64,000 nt of DNA, from the NCBI GenBank assembly GCA_002316315.1, contig DCDG01000048.1, positions 124,614 through 188,613 on the forward strand. The letters are read 5' to 3'. The position numbers were made by a program, and so were the translations under genes. The notes below the pieces were generated by a model. That model ran no database searches and was not told the DNA's origin. It saw only the letters and a list, made by a program, of their open reading frames with translations. Source of the stretch: Candidatus Aminicenantes bacterium UBA1061 (GTDB lineage: Bacteria > Acidobacteriota > Aminicenantia > Aminicenantales > Saccharicenantaceae). Of this stretch, positions 25,829 to 35,777 are shown piece by piece. Positions within the stretch are counted from its first letter, which is position 1; every line of letters starts with the position of its first letter.

Positions 25829-27565
25829 CTATTCTGGCTGTTTCTCGGGCAACCAGACGGTGAAAGTCGTGCCGACTCCGGGGGCGCTGGTCACGCTTAT
25901 TTTCCCCTGATGAAGGAGCACTATATGCTTAACTATGGCCAGCCCCAGACCGGTTCCACCCGTTTTTCTAGAGCGAGATTTATCAACAACATAAAACCTT
26001 TCAAATATGCGGGGAAGATGCTCTTCAGCCAGACCAATGCCCGTATCAACCACGGCCAGTTCCACCCCGCCGTCTTTATTCCTTAAACTGATGGTTACTC
26101 CTCCCTGTTCTGTGTAACGAACAGCGTTATCGACCAGATTTATAACTAATTGCTCTAGAAGGAATGGATCAGCCTCAAGACTAACCAGCTGTTCCGACTC
26201 AACCTGGAGAGTTAACCCTTTTTTGCTCGCCGGAGAGGTGTAGACATCGACCACTGATTTAACTATTTCAGTCAGGTCAACCTGTTCTTTTTCCAGCTCT
26301 TCTTTTTGCTCTTCAAGCTCTGATAACCGGGTCAAATCTTCTATGAGTCGGTTAAGACGGCCAGTATTTTTCTTAATAATGTCAAGATAAGCCTTTCCCT
26401 CGGAGCTGAGATTTTCTTCTTCTAGAGCTTCAAGAAAACCACTGATGGCTGTTAATGGAGTTTTCAGTTCGTGGATTAGATTCGCCTGGAATTCCTGCTT
26501 TTTGCCGGCCAGATCAACCATTTCCGTTATATCAGAAAACCTCAAAAGGAAATGCTGTTGAGTCTGAAGCCAGATGACCGCGCAGGAAAAGAAACGTCCA
26601 TTTCTTTCCATCCGGTCCTCAACTGGTTTTAATTTCTCTTTAGCCTGGCTAAGAAGCATGTTCAACTCTGGCCAGCGCATGGCTTGCCAGTAAAACGCCT
26701 GGTTAAAATCTAAATCAGAAAACATATGCTTGAGACTGTCGCTGGCCAGAATTATCTTTCCTTCACCATCTATAAGGAGCCAGCCCTCACTACTCGCCTC
26801 AAAAAGCCCCGAAATCATTTCCTGTTCTTCTTTCAAATGTGACACTAACTCTTCTTTCTGCGAAATCAGATGGCTCACCCCGCCAGCTAGTTCACCCAGT
26901 TCTTTGAGCAGCGAGGCCCGGACAACCAGGCCCTGGTCGGATACTTCAGCCTGACTGATAACCGATGACAATTCGTCCAAAGGTCTGAATAACCTTTTAA
27001 GTAAAAAATAAATTAATATCCAGCTTAAGATTAAACCCAGGCCAAAAACAGACAGAACATACCCGATAAACTGACGGTAGGACATAGCAGTCAGATCAAG
27101 GTAACGGCTCAACCGGCAGGCACCAGTGATCTGTGTCTCCCGCCAGATAGGAACAGCCACATAAAACATCATTTTTTTCAAGGTATCGCTGTAGCGGGAA
27201 CTGGAGCCAATCTGTCCAGAAAGTGCCTGATAAATCTCTGGCCGGTAGCGGTGACTTTCCATGACAGATGCTTCTTTTTCACTGTCAAAAACGACCTGAC
27301 CTGTGGCTTCTATCAAGGTTATTCTGGTTTTCGACAGTCTGGCCTGCGTAATAAGTAGTTCAATTAAATCTTTATTATCAAGCTGTGGAAAAGAGCGAAT
27401 TTCTGCGCTTAAAGCCAGGGCCAGTTCCTGGATCTCATCCAGCTCTCTTTTTACCTCAACTGCTTTTTCCTTCTTAATAATAACGATGGCCAGAGCTGCT
27501 ATAATAATCAGAGAAATAGCCCAGAGTGATAGAAGGCTTCGTCGGAAAAATCTTTTTAACTTCAT
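25829..27565 (-). CDS. Membrane sensor histidine kinase (PhoR-like architecture)
   Basis: A 578-residue two-component sensor. TM1 spans residues 13-30, an extracytoplasmic domain about 31-167, TM2 168-189, a HAMP-like linker 190-240, a PAS-like domain about 248-350, then the HisKA domain with phosphoacceptor H365 in NLIHELKTPLTAI. The ATPase domain contains INLVDNAVRYT (N box), VVDTGIGL (G1) and GGTGLGLAIVKHIV (G2). No response regulator lies beside it, so its partner is encoded elsewhere. It is the second gene downstream-oriented with dsrC (58 nt apart), but a common role is not obvious. Confidence 0.92.
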   Translation of the reverse strand: MKLKRFFRRSLLSLWAISLIIIAALAIVIIKKEKAVEVKRELDEIQELALALSAEIRSFPQLDNKDLIELLITQARLSKTRITLIEATGQVVFDSEKEASVMESHRYRPEIYQALSGQIGSSSRYSDTLKKMMFYVAVPIWRETQITGACRLSRYLDLTAMSYRQFIGYVLSVFGLGLILSWILIYFLLKRLFRPLDELSSVISQAEVSDQGLVVRASLLKELGELAGGVSHLISQKEELVSHLKEEQEMISGLFEASSEGWLLIDGEGKIILASDSLKHMFSDLDFNQAFYWQAMRWPELNMLLSQAKEKLKPVEDRMERNGRFFSCAVIWLQTQQHFLLRFSDITEMVDLAGKKQEFQANLIHELKTPLTAISGFLEALEEENLSSEGKAYLDIIKKNTGRLNRLIEDLTRLSELEEQKEELEKEQVDLTEIVKSVVDVYTSPASKKGLTLQVESEQLVSLEADPFLLEQLVINLVDNAVRYTEQGGVTISLRNKDGGVELAVVDTGIGLAEEHLPRIFERFYVVDKSRSRKTGGTGLGLAIVKHIVLLHQGKISVTSAPGVGTTFTVWLPEKQPE

Positions 27566-27720
27566 CTGAGTGTCCTGTAGCCCAATTCCCGGAGCTCATA
27601 ATTGGCAGCAGGCTAATTTATGGCCATACTCGCTGACATTATAAGTAATTCCGCTGCAGAATAGAATCTTTTTTAATCAATTTTTATATGTTAAAATATT
27701 TACATCAAAGGAGGAGGAAA

Positions 27721-28458
27721 ATGGACAGGTTAGTGGTTTTAACTTTTAGTTTGCTTTTGGGTCTGGCCCCACTTCTAGCCTTTGGTCAAAAACTGGAAGA
27801 AGATATCATCAAAACTTCTGCTGGCGATTTAAAAATTACCTTTATCGGGCACGCCAGTTTGATGTTTACCTTTGGAGATAAGATCATCCACGTTGATCCG
27901 GTAACCGATGAGGGCAACTATAAGCAGCTTCCTCAGGCAGACCTGATTCTGATTACCCATGACCATTATGACCACCTTGACTCCGAGGCCTTAAAAATTC
28001 TGAAAAAGGATTCAACCATGATCGTCGGCCCGGCTAATTGCCAGTCTAAAGCACCTGACTTAAAAGTCATGAAAAATGGCGATCGGCTGAACCTTCTCGG
28101 ACTCGACGTTGAGGCTGTACCGGCTTACAATCTGGTTCATAAAAGGCCGGATGGTCAGCCATTTCACCCGCGTGGCACGGGCAATGGTTATGTTATTACT
28201 TTTGGCGATAAGAGAGTTTATGTAGCTGGTGATACTGAAAACATTCCTGAAATGAAAAACCTGCAAAATATTGATATTGCTTTTTTACCCATGAATTTGC
28301 CCTATACCATGACACCTGAGATGGTAGCCGAAGCAGCCAGATGGATTAAACCGAAGGTTCTTTATCCTTACCATTATGGCGATACAGATACTTCAAGGTT
28401 AGTCAATCTATTGAAGAACACTCCAGAAATAGAAGTGCGCATCAGGCGGATGAAATAA
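27721..28458 (+). CDS. Exported metallo-beta-lactamase-fold hydrolase (UPF0173-like)
   Basis: A 245-residue protein. The start at 27721 is chosen because AGGAGG lies 5-10 nt upstream; an earlier in-frame codon at 27688 has no such site. An N-terminal signal peptide (MDRLVVLTFSLLLGLAPLLA) directs export. The metal-binding motif THDHYDHLD is near residue 79, with a later AGDTENIPEM and a C-terminal His in PYHYGD, as in UlaG/UPF0173 proteins. The substrate is unknown. It is a single gene divergent from the histidine kinase. Confidence 0.82.
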   Translation: MDRLVVLTFSLLLGLAPLLAFGQKLEEDIIKTSAGDLKITFIGHASLMFTFGDKIIHVDPVTDEGNYKQLPQADLILITHDHYDHLDSEALKILKKDSTMIVGPANCQSKAPDLKVMKNGDRLNLLGLDVEAVPAYNLVHKRPDGQPFHPRGTGNGYVITFGDKRVYVAGDTENIPEMKNLQNIDIAFLPMNLPYTMTPEMVAEAARWIKPKVLYPYHYGDTDTSRLVNLLKNTPEIEVRIRRMK

Positions 28459-28551
28459 ACCGCATGGCAAATTGCCTCCAATAAGACAGCAGGCGACGAG
28501 ATTATAAAATAAAGAGGCAAACCTGCTGGTTAACAAAGGAATTACCAGATT

Positions 28552-31272
28552 TTAATATATCTCGTAAATCTTATATTTTTTATTCAGCCATTTGACCAGC
28601 TCCATTGTCCAGAACGGCAAAGAGGATAAAATCAGAACCAGCACCCAGTCAAAAGCAGCCAAATTCTCGGTCTTAAAAATCTTTTGCATGAACGGGACAT
28701 AAACAACTGAGAGCTGAAGGAAAAGAGAAATCAGCAAGGCATAAATCAGCTTCATATTGGTAAAAACGCCCAGTTCAAAAATTGACTTCATCTGGTGGCG
28801 AGAATTTAAAGCATGGAAAAGCTGGGCTACAGCCAGAACGATAAAGGCAGCCGTCCTGGCCATGTCCACACCTTCTTTTTCGACAAAGAGAACATAAGCG
28901 AAAGCAATTAAAGAGCAAAAAGCTATAAATAAGCCCTGCAAGGCCATCAAGCCGCCCCGTTTTCTGTCTATAATCGGCTCATCAGGCTTCTTGGGCACTC
29001 GTACCATAATGTCTTTATCGGGCGGATCAAAACCGAGTCCGAGGGCCGGCAGGCTATCAGTGACCAAATTGACCCAGAGGATTTGAATGGGTAGAAGCGG
29101 CACTGGCCAGCCGACCAAAGAGGCAACGAACATGACCATAATTTCGCCTAAATTACAGGACAGGAGGTAATGAACAAATTTTTTGATATTATCGTAAATA
29201 GCCCGGCCCTCTTCGACTGCGGCTACAATAGAGGCAAAGTTATCGTCAGTAATAACCATATCAGAGACTTCTTTGGTCACATCGGTGCCGGTAATACCCA
29301 TGGCGACTCCGATATCAGCCTCTTTAACGGCGGGGGCATCGTTCACCCCATCCCCGGTCATGGCCACCACTTCCCCTTTTTTCTTCCAGGCTCTGACTAT
29401 CCTCAATTTATGTTCGGGGGAAACGCGGGCATAGACCTGAATTTTTTCCACCCGTTTTTCCAGTTCCTCCTGGCTCAGGCTGTCCAGCTCTTCTCCGCTC
29501 AGGGCTTCGGCCCCAGGCTGAAGCATGCCCATCTCCGAGGCAATAGCCATGGCCGTAGTCTTGTGATCGCCAGTGATCATGACCGGCTTGATTCCAGCCT
29601 GGAGGCATTTATTTATGGCTTCAATCGCTTCGCTTCGTGGCGGGTCAATCATGGCCACCAGGCCAGCAAAGGTCAGGTCTTTTTCTATAGACGATTCATC
29701 CATTTTTTCAGGTAATGAAGGCAATATTCTATAAGCGCAACCCAGGACCCGCAGAGCTTGTTTGGCCAGGCTATCGTTAACTTCCAGAATCTCTTTTAAC
29801 TCTTGCTCCCCGAGAGGAACTTCCTGGCCGTTGACTAGAAGTTTAGTGCAATAACGAAGAAGAATATCCGGTGCACCTTTAACATAGGCAATATACTGTT
29901 CACCCAAGCGCCTGATCATGGTCATCATTTTCCGCTCGGAATCAAATGGAATTTCTTCAACCAGTGGTAGCTCTTCCTCAAGTTTGTTTTTCTCCAGGCC
30001 AGCTTTCAGCCCGGCTGATAACAGAGCGCCTTCAGTTGGATCACCGGCAATTTTATAGCGGCCATTTTCTTCAACCAGTGAAGCTGAATTACAGAGCAGG
30101 CAACAGGTCAAAGTTTTCATTACCTCCGGATAATCGACCGGATTGACCTGATTATTGTCCAGATAGAATTTACCTTGAGGCTCATAACCATTCCCGCTGA
30201 CCGTAAAAAGTTGTCCGTTTGCATAGACAGCTCTGACCATCATTTCATTTCTGGTCAAAGTACCGGTCTTGTCTGAACAAATGACAGTAGCTGCTCCCAG
30301 AGTCTCGACAGATGGTAATTTACGGATAAGGACATGGCGTTTAACCAGACGCTGAACACCCAGGGCTAAGGCAATGGTCACGACCGCCGGCAGCCCTTCC
30401 GGTATAGCCGCTACGGCCAGGCTGACCGCTGTTAAAAAGACGTCAACTAATCTCCCTCCTCTAAGCCACTCCAGCAGAAAAACCACAGCCACCAGGCCGA
30501 AACAGAGAAAAACCAGCAGCCGGCCGAATTGTTCTAGTTTTTTCTGAAGAGGTGTCGTTTCCAAGGAAATTTCCTGAATCATACGGGCAATCTTACCCAG
30601 TTCAGTGGACATGCCAACCTGGACAACGATAGCTATAGCCTTTCCAGCTGAAACAGATGTGCCGGCATAGACCATGTTAGCCCGGTCAGCCAGGGGGATG
30701 TCTTCTTCCTCCAGCTTTCCGCCGGTCTTATAGACTGGCGTAGATTCGCCAGTCAAACTGGCCTCCAGGACAGAAAAATTTGGAGTATGGGAAATAATCC
30801 TGGCATCAGCGCTTATATTATCGCCAGCCTCAAGCTCAAGTATGTCTCCCGGAACCACCTGCCTGGCAGGAATCTGAACCAGCTGGCCATCTCTTATCAC
30901 CCGACACATCGGAGCTGACATCTTTTTTAGGGCCAGCAAAGCCTTTTCCGCCTGGTATTCCTGAATAAAACCAAGAACTGCATTGAGAATGACGATAGCC
31001 ACAATGGCCAGGGCATCAACCCACTCGCCGAGAAAACCAGAAATAACCGCGGCAAACAACAGCACCCAGATAAGAAATGATTTAAATTGATCAAAAAAGA
31101 CAGACAGAGGTGAACGGCCTGGGGGTGCTTCCAGTTCGTTAGGGCCATATTTCTCGAACTTCAGGCTGGCCTGTTCTGAAGTTAAACCTTTCTTTAAATC
31201 CGTGCCGAAATGAGAAGCAATCTCTTCAGCTGAATATTTCCAGAATTTCTTATCTGGCTCTTGTTCCAACAT
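28552..31272 (-). CDS. Cation-transporting P-type ATPase, Ca2+ (P2A) type
   Basis: A 906-residue P2-type ATPase resembling SERCA/PMA bacterial Ca2+ pumps. N-terminal cation-ATPase domain, dephosphorylation motif SLTGESTPV, TM4 ion site IPEGLPAVVTIALALG, phosphorylation site D334 in CSDKTGTLT, ATP-domain KGAPDILLRYC, hinge MTGDGVNDAPAVKEADIGVAMG and six C-terminal helices including NLVTDSLPALGLGFDPPD (TM6). The PEGLP and the NLxTD motifs support Ca2+ export, possibly Mn2+. Only the start of the protein is polar; no regulatory extension is visible. Single transcription unit. Confidence 0.9.
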   Translation of the reverse strand: MLEQEPDKKFWKYSAEEIASHFGTDLKKGLTSEQASLKFEKYGPNELEAPPGRSPLSVFFDQFKSFLIWVLLFAAVISGFLGEWVDALAIVAIVILNAVLGFIQEYQAEKALLALKKMSAPMCRVIRDGQLVQIPARQVVPGDILELEAGDNISADARIISHTPNFSVLEASLTGESTPVYKTGGKLEEEDIPLADRANMVYAGTSVSAGKAIAIVVQVGMSTELGKIARMIQEISLETTPLQKKLEQFGRLLVFLCFGLVAVVFLLEWLRGGRLVDVFLTAVSLAVAAIPEGLPAVVTIALALGVQRLVKRHVLIRKLPSVETLGAATVICSDKTGTLTRNEMMVRAVYANGQLFTVSGNGYEPQGKFYLDNNQVNPVDYPEVMKTLTCCLLCNSASLVEENGRYKIAGDPTEGALLSAGLKAGLEKNKLEEELPLVEEIPFDSERKMMTMIRRLGEQYIAYVKGAPDILLRYCTKLLVNGQEVPLGEQELKEILEVNDSLAKQALRVLGCAYRILPSLPEKMDESSIEKDLTFAGLVAMIDPPRSEAIEAINKCLQAGIKPVMITGDHKTTAMAIASEMGMLQPGAEALSGEELDSLSQEELEKRVEKIQVYARVSPEHKLRIVRAWKKKGEVVAMTGDGVNDAPAVKEADIGVAMGITGTDVTKEVSDMVITDDNFASIVAAVEEGRAIYDNIKKFVHYLLSCNLGEIMVMFVASLVGWPVPLLPIQILWVNLVTDSLPALGLGFDPPDKDIMVRVPKKPDEPIIDRKRGGLMALQGLFIAFCSLIAFAYVLFVEKEGVDMARTAAFIVLAVAQLFHALNSRHQMKSIFELGVFTNMKLIYALLISLFLQLSVVYVPFMQKIFKTENLAAFDWVLVLILSSLPFWTMELVKWLNKKYKIYEIY

Positions 31273-31415
31273 TCATCTATCCTTTTCCAATAATCTTCAA
31301 TAATTTTCTTAAGATTATATCATTTAAGCTATAAAATCAGGATGATTTTTTATTGTTTGTATCCATGGGAAACAACTTGCAGGCGGGCTGATACTGGTTT
31401 ATTTTTGCTTTTTTA

Positions 31416-32192
31416 TTATTTAAATTTATCACTCAGAAAATTTCCCAATTTTCCCAGAATTGCAGCCAGGAGAGGTGATTCAAGCTTCAGTCCTTCTGAC
31501 GGCATTCGAGCTAGTTCGACACTAACCGGGATCTGGACAATTAATTCTGTTCCATACTGTTTGGCCAGTTTCTCAGTCTCACTTTGACCATAAAAGTTCG
31601 TTGGCTGACCGCAGTGAGGACAGATAAAATAGCTCATATTTTCCACGAGGCCAAGAGCGGGAACTTTAAGCCTTTCTGCCATCTGAATAGATCTGGCCAC
31701 CACCACCGAGACCAGATCCTGAGGTGTGGTGACATAAACAAACCCATTTAAGGGCAAAGACTGCATAACAGTAATGGCCACATCCGACGTTCCTGGCGGC
31801 ATATCAATGACTAAAAAGTCCAGCTCACCCCAGAGAACTTCTCCCCAGAACTGCTGAATAGCTTTACTCAGTAGGGGCCCCCGCCAGATAACCGGCTGCT
31901 CTTCATTATCAACCAGAAAGCTGATGGACATGACTTCGAGTCCCTGCTCGGTTTCCACCGGACAGATAAAATCGCCGGCCATTTCCATTTCATACCTGGG
32001 AAGATGCATCATACGGGGAATGCTGGCCCCTGTAATATCAGCATCGAGGATGCCGACTCTATAGCCTTTTTGTTTTAGAGCCAGCGCGGTGAGATAGGTA
32101 ACTGTGGACTTCCCCACTCCGCCTTTTCCGCTCATCACTCCTATAAGATGCTTAATTTTATTTGGGCTGTCTTGTTTTTCCGGTTGTCTCAT
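31416..32192 (-). CDS. Mrp/NBP35-family Fe-S carrier ATPase
   Basis: A 258-residue P-loop ATPase. The ATG at 32192 is selected because GGAGTAGAG precedes it; upstream ATGs lack a site. Deviant Walker A SGKGGVGKST, switch DADITGASIPRMM, and FLVIDMPPGTSDVAITVMQ identify Mrp/ApbC. CPHCGQ near the C-terminus supplies the CxxC pair that binds a bridging Fe-S cluster. It lacks the N-terminal MIP18 (DUF59) domain of long Mrp forms, as in archaeal and short bacterial members. It probably delivers Fe-S clusters to target proteins. Confidence 0.92.
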   Translation of the reverse strand: MRQPEKQDSPNKIKHLIGVMSGKGGVGKSTVTYLTALALKQKGYRVGILDADITGASIPRMMHLPRYEMEMAGDFICPVETEQGLEVMSISFLVDNEEQPVIWRGPLLSKAIQQFWGEVLWGELDFLVIDMPPGTSDVAITVMQSLPLNGFVYVTTPQDLVSVVVARSIQMAERLKVPALGLVENMSYFICPHCGQPTNFYGQSETEKLAKQYGTELIVQIPVSVELARMPSEGLKLESPLLAAILGKLGNFLSDKFK

Positions 32193-32286
32193 CTCTACTC
32201 CAGCTTTCATCAAGTTTTTCTCATTATACACCTACCGGTCTTAATGCTGAGAACAGATGATAAGTTTTGCTTTATAAGAAAATGAG

Positions 32287-35200
32287 CTATTTTTTTACTG
32301 GATAAGGTGGCACAGGTGGAATATTTTTTTCCTCGGTCTTGAGCTTTTCCAGAATAACCTCAATGGCCTTATTAAGCTGTTCGTCTATTCCCTCATATTC
32401 TCTGGCTGGATCATTATCAACAAAAATATCTGGCTCGACCCCTTCACCTTCAATAATCCATTTAGTGCCCTCAAGGTTATAAGGAGCAAATTCCGGTTTG
32501 TTCAGAACACCCCCATCAACAATGGGTAATGTGCCGCGAATCCCGACAACTCCACCCCAGGTTTTTTTGCCAATGAGCGGGCCCAAATTATAGTGCTTAA
32601 AACGATAAGGGAAGAGATCCCCGTCGGAGGCCGAGAATTCATTGGCCAGGCAGACCTTTGGTCCCATAATCACAGCGGCTGGATCCCAGTCGGGAACAGA
32701 CCCGCGAGCCACTTCAATAAAGGCCGCCTGCCTGAGCAGTCTTTCAATCAGCATGGGAGATACATTGCCGCCTCCGTTACCACGAACATCAATAATCAGA
32801 GCCTTTTTATTGACCTGAGGGTAGAAGTGCTTGACAAATTCGTTAAGGCCAGGAGCGCCCATATCAGGAACATGAATATACGCTACGCGGTTATCAGTAG
32901 CCCTGGCTACGATCTCGGCGTTTCTTTTAACCCAATTATAATAATAGAGACTATTTTCTCTTTCTATGGGCACGATAACTACTTCCCTCGCTCCTTTGTC
33001 AGCCGGTTGAGAGTTGACTCTAAGCGTCACCTGCCGTCCAGCCGTGTTAACCAGCAGCTCATAAATATTTTTAACCTGATTGACAGGCTTACCGTTAATG
33101 GCAATTATATAGTCGCCTTCTTTAACTTTGACTCCCACTTCAGTTAGCGGAGAACGCAGGTCTTTATCCCAGTTCTGCCCTTCGAGAATCTTTTTAATCC
33201 GGTAATAACCGGAAGCTTTATCTTTCTCCAGCCTTGCTCCTAGCTGACCGACATTGACTCTCTGGACAACTGGCAGGTCTCCTCCGCCCACATAAGTATG
33301 GCCGCAATTTAGTTCACCAATCATTTCGCCAATCACATAGGTTAAATCAGCCCGATGATTGACCGCTCTGGCCAGAGGCTCATACTGAGCTCTGACTTTT
33401 TCCCAGTTAACGCCATGCATATTGGGCGCATAAAAGAAATCTCTCATCTGACGCCAGGATTCGTTAAAAATCTGAGCCCACTCAGTCTGGCGGTCGAGCC
33501 ACATTTCAAGTCCACTCAGATCAAGCTTTTCCTCAATTTTAATCGGGGCAGCTGGTAAATCAATGATGGCAAATTCACGGCGCTGAGCAACCAGCATTTT
33601 CTTCTGATCAGCAGAAATAACATAAGAAGTAATCTGACCCAGGTCTTTCTCTTCTCTTTTGCCGAGATCATAATATTTAAAGCTACTCTGGCGTTCGGCC
33701 ATGTTTCTTCTAATATAATAGAGCCGGTCACCGACTGAGGTTAAGGAGGAATAACTCGCCACTTCAATCGGTAAATCGACAATTCTATCTCTCAGACCAG
33801 CCTCATCTATTTTGACCACTACTTTCTCGGCTGCTGTTTTGGCCGGCGTTGAAGCTTTTTCTATATCTGACTTTTCACCTTTAGACGTTTCGATGGCCGT
33901 TCCAATTTTTACTTCATCGCTTTTCGGCTCAAAAGGCGATTTGACCTCGGCCGTTAGAGTCACCAGATAGATCCTCGACATAGCTAAATAGGCATGATTG
34001 AATTCTGTCCGGCTATAAACCGGATTAAAATCACGATCTGAGACGAAGAACAGATATTTTCCATCGGTGCTAAAGCAGGGTGAATATGATGAATACCAAT
34101 TATCTGTCACCTCTATGGTCTTACCATCGGCCAGGCTCCAGACATAGATTTTATTTATGGAATTAAGCTCCTGCTGGGAATAAGCCACCCAGCTAGAATC
34201 AGGAGACCAGGTATAATCACGAATTTCCCAGGCTTTACCTTTAGCCACTTCGACTATCTGTTTTTTATCGATATCTATGTACCGCAGGCGGAATAATCTG
34301 TCTGACCAGAGAATCTTCTTGCTATCTGGCGACCAGAGAAGAGAATATTTATAACTATCAGAATTAGAGGTTAACTGAACGGCCTGGCCGGTGCCGTCCT
34401 GCAGCATAATATAAATCTCATCTCCTCCCGTCCGGTCAGAAATAAAAGCAATCCAGCGGCCATCCGCCGACCAGGTAGCCTCACGCTCATGAACTCCAGA
34501 AGTATTGGATAGATTCCGGGTATTACCGTTTTTAGCCGGAACAGTGAAAATCTCTCCACGGGCTCCAAACAGAGCTCTGGCCCCATCCGGTGCAAGATCA
34601 AAGCCACTAATTTTATCAGCAACTTTAACCAGTTCTGGCCTTGAACGCATCTGATCATCAGCAATAAAAACCGGAATCTTGCTGACTTTTTCGCTGGCCA
34701 GATCGAGCTTATAGAGATAACCAGCATTTTCAAAAACGATAGCTCCAGGTCCAAGCGACGGGAATTTTATATCATAATCTTTAAAATCAGTTACTTTCCT
34801 GGTATTTTTTGTTCCGATATCATAGACATAAATATTTAGACGTTTCTCTTCCCCACGGTCTGATAGAAAATAAATTTTTTGACCGCTCCACATCGGAATA
34901 ACATCAAGAGCTGGATTACTGGTTATATTTTCAGTCTTTTTGCTTTTAAAATCATAAATCCAGATATCATCGGCCATACCACCACGATATCTTTTCCAGG
35001 TACGAAACTCGCGGAAAATCCGGTTGAAAGCCAGCTTGGAACCATCCGCCGAATAAGAGCAAAAACCACCACGCGGCAGGGACAGCTCTTCCGGGAATCC
35101 CCCATCTTTTGAGACTAAATAAAGCTGGCCGTTAAAATCATTCCATTCGGCCTGACGCGAACGGTAAACAATATTCTGGCCATCAGGCGTCCAGCCCATG

Positions 35201-35604
35201 ACCAGATTATTTGGTCCCATCCGGTCAGAAATATCGTCGCGAGCCAGGACCGGTGTATAGGTCAGGCGCACAGGATTACCACCTTCGGCCGGCATCAAAT
35301 AAACCTCACGGTTCCCGTCGTATTCACCGGTAAAGGCAATGTATTTACCATCTGGCGAAAAACGGGCGAAAGCCTCATAGCCGGGATGTGAAGTGAGCCT
35401 TCTAGCCATCCCGCCAGAGGCTGGAACTGAATAAAGGTCACCGGCATAAGAAAAAACGACCAGATCATTATAAATTGCCGGGAAACGCAACACCCTGGAT
35501 TCCTCGCCGGCCTGCAGGAATGAAGTTCCTGCCGTAATAAGCAAGAAGATAGCCAGTATTAAAATATAAGTACCAAAATGTCTTTTCCTTAGGAAATAAG
35601 GCAT
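32287..35604 (-). CDS. Tricorn-like protease (TolB propeller, PDZ, S41)
   Basis: A 1105-residue exported protein. After a signal peptide (residues 11-31) come WD40/TolB-like propeller repeats (for example FARFSPDGKYIAFTGEYDGN and ATWSADGRWIAFISDRTGG), then a helical bundle and PDZ domain (GVKVKEGDYIIAINGKPV, about residues 830-850), and a C-terminal S41 peptidase domain with DVRGNGGGNVSPML and the nucleophile region NEFSASDGDLFPY. This is the tricorn-core arrangement, here periplasmic rather than cytosolic. It would degrade peptides to short fragments. It has its own AGGAGG site and promoter. Confidence 0.9.
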   Translation of the reverse strand: MPYFLRKRHFGTYILILAIFLLITAGTSFLQAGEESRVLRFPAIYNDLVVFSYAGDLYSVPASGGMARRLTSHPGYEAFARFSPDGKYIAFTGEYDGNREVYLMPAEGGNPVRLTYTPVLARDDISDRMGPNNLVMGWTPDGQNIVYRSRQAEWNDFNGQLYLVSKDGGFPEELSLPRGGFCSYSADGSKLAFNRIFREFRTWKRYRGGMADDIWIYDFKSKKTENITSNPALDVIPMWSGQKIYFLSDRGEEKRLNIYVYDIGTKNTRKVTDFKDYDIKFPSLGPGAIVFENAGYLYKLDLASEKVSKIPVFIADDQMRSRPELVKVADKISGFDLAPDGARALFGARGEIFTVPAKNGNTRNLSNTSGVHEREATWSADGRWIAFISDRTGGDEIYIMLQDGTGQAVQLTSNSDSYKYSLLWSPDSKKILWSDRLFRLRYIDIDKKQIVEVAKGKAWEIRDYTWSPDSSWVAYSQQELNSINKIYVWSLADGKTIEVTDNWYSSYSPCFSTDGKYLFFVSDRDFNPVYSRTEFNHAYLAMSRIYLVTLTAEVKSPFEPKSDEVKIGTAIETSKGEKSDIEKASTPAKTAAEKVVVKIDEAGLRDRIVDLPIEVASYSSLTSVGDRLYYIRRNMAERQSSFKYYDLGKREEKDLGQITSYVISADQKKMLVAQRREFAIIDLPAAPIKIEEKLDLSGLEMWLDRQTEWAQIFNESWRQMRDFFYAPNMHGVNWEKVRAQYEPLARAVNHRADLTYVIGEMIGELNCGHTYVGGGDLPVVQRVNVGQLGARLEKDKASGYYRIKKILEGQNWDKDLRSPLTEVGVKVKEGDYIIAINGKPVNQVKNIYELLVNTAGRQVTLRVNSQPADKGAREVVIVPIERENSLYYYNWVKRNAEIVARATDNRVAYIHVPDMGAPGLNEFVKHFYPQVNKKALIIDVRGNGGGNVSPMLIERLLRQAAFIEVARGSVPDWDPAAVIMGPKVCLANEFSASDGDLFPYRFKHYNLGPLIGKKTWGGVVGIRGTLPIVDGGVLNKPEFAPYNLEGTKWIIEGEGVEPDIFVDNDPAREYEGIDEQLNKAIEVILEKLKTEEKNIPPVPPYPVKK

Positions 35605-35633
35605 GAAAACCTCCTCTATAGTTATTCAATCTG

Positions 35634-35663
35634 ATTATATCTTTTGGCAGCCAAGCTTTTCAA
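35634..35663 (-). promoter_or_regulatory. Promoter of the tricorn-like protease gene
   Basis: Minus-strand TTGAAA (35663-35658), 18-nt spacer, perfect TATAAT (35639-35634), 30 nt upstream of the ATG, with an AGGAGG ribosome site between. Confidence 0.6.
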
Positions 35664-35738
35664 GAAAATAATCTGGCAGAAAATCTAAGCGTCAAAGAGG
35701 CTCCTGCTCAACATCTCACCTGGCCAGACTTAAAATGA

Positions 35739-35767
35739 TTGACTCTTTTGAGGCTTTTATTTATTTT
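35739..35767 (+). promoter_or_regulatory. Promoter of the ZIP transporter gene
   Basis: TTGACT (35739-35744), 17-nt spacer, TATTTT (35762-35767), ending 10 nt before the ATG, so the leader would be only a few nucleotides. Confidence 0.45.
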
Positions 35768-35777
35768 AGGGTAGCCC

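Noticed and set aside
29170..29715. 181-codon plus-strand ORF inside the Ca2+ ATPase gene
   Set aside because: Antisense shadow of a conserved P-type ATPase.
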